Below are positions 12,608 through 12,759 of a stretch of 12,759 bases of DNA, one piece after another. Source of the stretch: Oscillospiraceae bacterium (GTDB taxonomy: Bacteria > Bacillota > Clostridia > Oscillospirales > Ruminococcaceae); contig JAHHUE010000047.1 in assembly GCA_020024155.1 (NCBI GenBank), positions 1 to 12,759 of the forward strand, read 5' to 3'. Positions within the stretch are counted from its first letter, which is position 1. The number at the start of each line of letters is the position of its first letter. The notes beneath the pieces were generated by a model. The model was not told the DNA's origin. It saw only the letters and a program-made list of their open reading frames with translations, and made no database searches. A program made the translations under genes and the position numbers.

Positions 12608-12759
12608 TCATCCAACAGCATACTCATCTATCAATAATGTGTATGTAACATAAATTATAAATACAGAAAACATTAAATAGAGCCAACTAATAATATTTAA
12701 TCCACCATTCATAAAAAAGTGTGCAAAATGGAATGTTGGATATAAAGTTATCCATTTAG
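12608..12759 (-). CDS. C-terminal end of an ABC-2-like membrane permease (partial)
   Basis: About 50 codons that run off the right edge of the window and stop at TGA (12608-12610). The visible part reads KWITLYPTFHFAHFFMNGG, then NIISWLYLMFSVFIIYVTYTLLIDEYAVG. A Y-P-T-F-H-F-A motif followed by a short amphipathic stretch and a final hydrophobic helix is typical of the end of ABC-2-type export permeases (antibiotic or peptide exporters). With only the end visible, the assignment is tentative and another polytopic protein is possible. It lies on the same strand as the recombinase remnant, so it may be cargo of the same element. Confidence 0.5.
   Translation of the reverse strand, partial: KWITLYPTFHFAHFFMNGGLNIISWLYLMFSVFIIYVTYTLLIDEYAVG

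Noticed and set aside
1..12759. CRISPR arrays, tRNA or rRNA genes, complete insertion sequences
   Set aside because: No spaced direct-repeat array, no cloverleaf other than the tRNA-like part of tmRNA, no rRNA-like sequence and no transposase gene were seen.

Overview
The window looks like chromosomal DNA from a low-GC anaerobic Firmicute, probably a gut-type member of the Clostridia. Supporting signs are strongly A/T-rich codon use, clean AGGAGG-type ribosome binding sites, intrinsic terminators after most genes, a YesM/YesN-type two-component pair, a flavinylated lipoprotein reductase without haem, and a DUF6219/DUF6110/P-type ATPase cluster. Species cannot be fixed from sequence alone.

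Left part (1-4000, almost all minus strand). A truncated membrane-protein remnant (56-370) lies downstream of a predicted metal-handling cluster that is transcribed right to left: an AraC-family regulator (3062-3988), a 26-residue one-helix protein that starts with TTG (2917-2997), a DUF6110 protein (2623-2898) and a P1B-like ATPase with an SCA membrane motif (456-2570). An intrinsic terminator sits inside the cluster between the DUF6110 gene and the ATPase gene. The regulator has its own good promoter with a perfect inverted repeat at the expected transcription start. The small-protein genes have an extended -10 box without a recognisable -35, as expected of an activated promoter.

Middle part (4190-8600). 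A histidine kinase with a periplasmic-type sensor domain and an AraC-type response regulator overlap by 23 bases. They are divergent from a secreted lipoprotein reductase (FMN-binding domain plus flavocytochrome c/fumarate reductase-type FAD domain). The 121-base divergent region holds two back-to-back promoters and a direct repeat TGCAAATAyT with 20-base periodicity just upstream of the reductase -35 position. The simplest reading is a substrate-sensing, inducible anaerobic-respiration module. Several fumarate-binding residues are replaced in the reductase, so its electron acceptor is probably not fumarate. This is the best candidate in the window for something undescribed.

Right part (8600-12759). 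A uracil permease (uraA) converges with a FliB-like cysteine-rich protein on a shared bidirectional terminator. Divergent from the latter is smpB, followed 50 bases later by the tmRNA gene ssrA, so the two trans-translation partners are adjacent. The 3' end of ssrA abuts the C-terminal remnant of a large serine recombinase on the opposite strand, whose frame terminates inside the tmRNA T-arm. Beyond it, the end of an ABC-2-like permease runs out of the window. The zone from 12086 rightwards therefore looks like the edge of a decayed mobile element integrated at ssrA.
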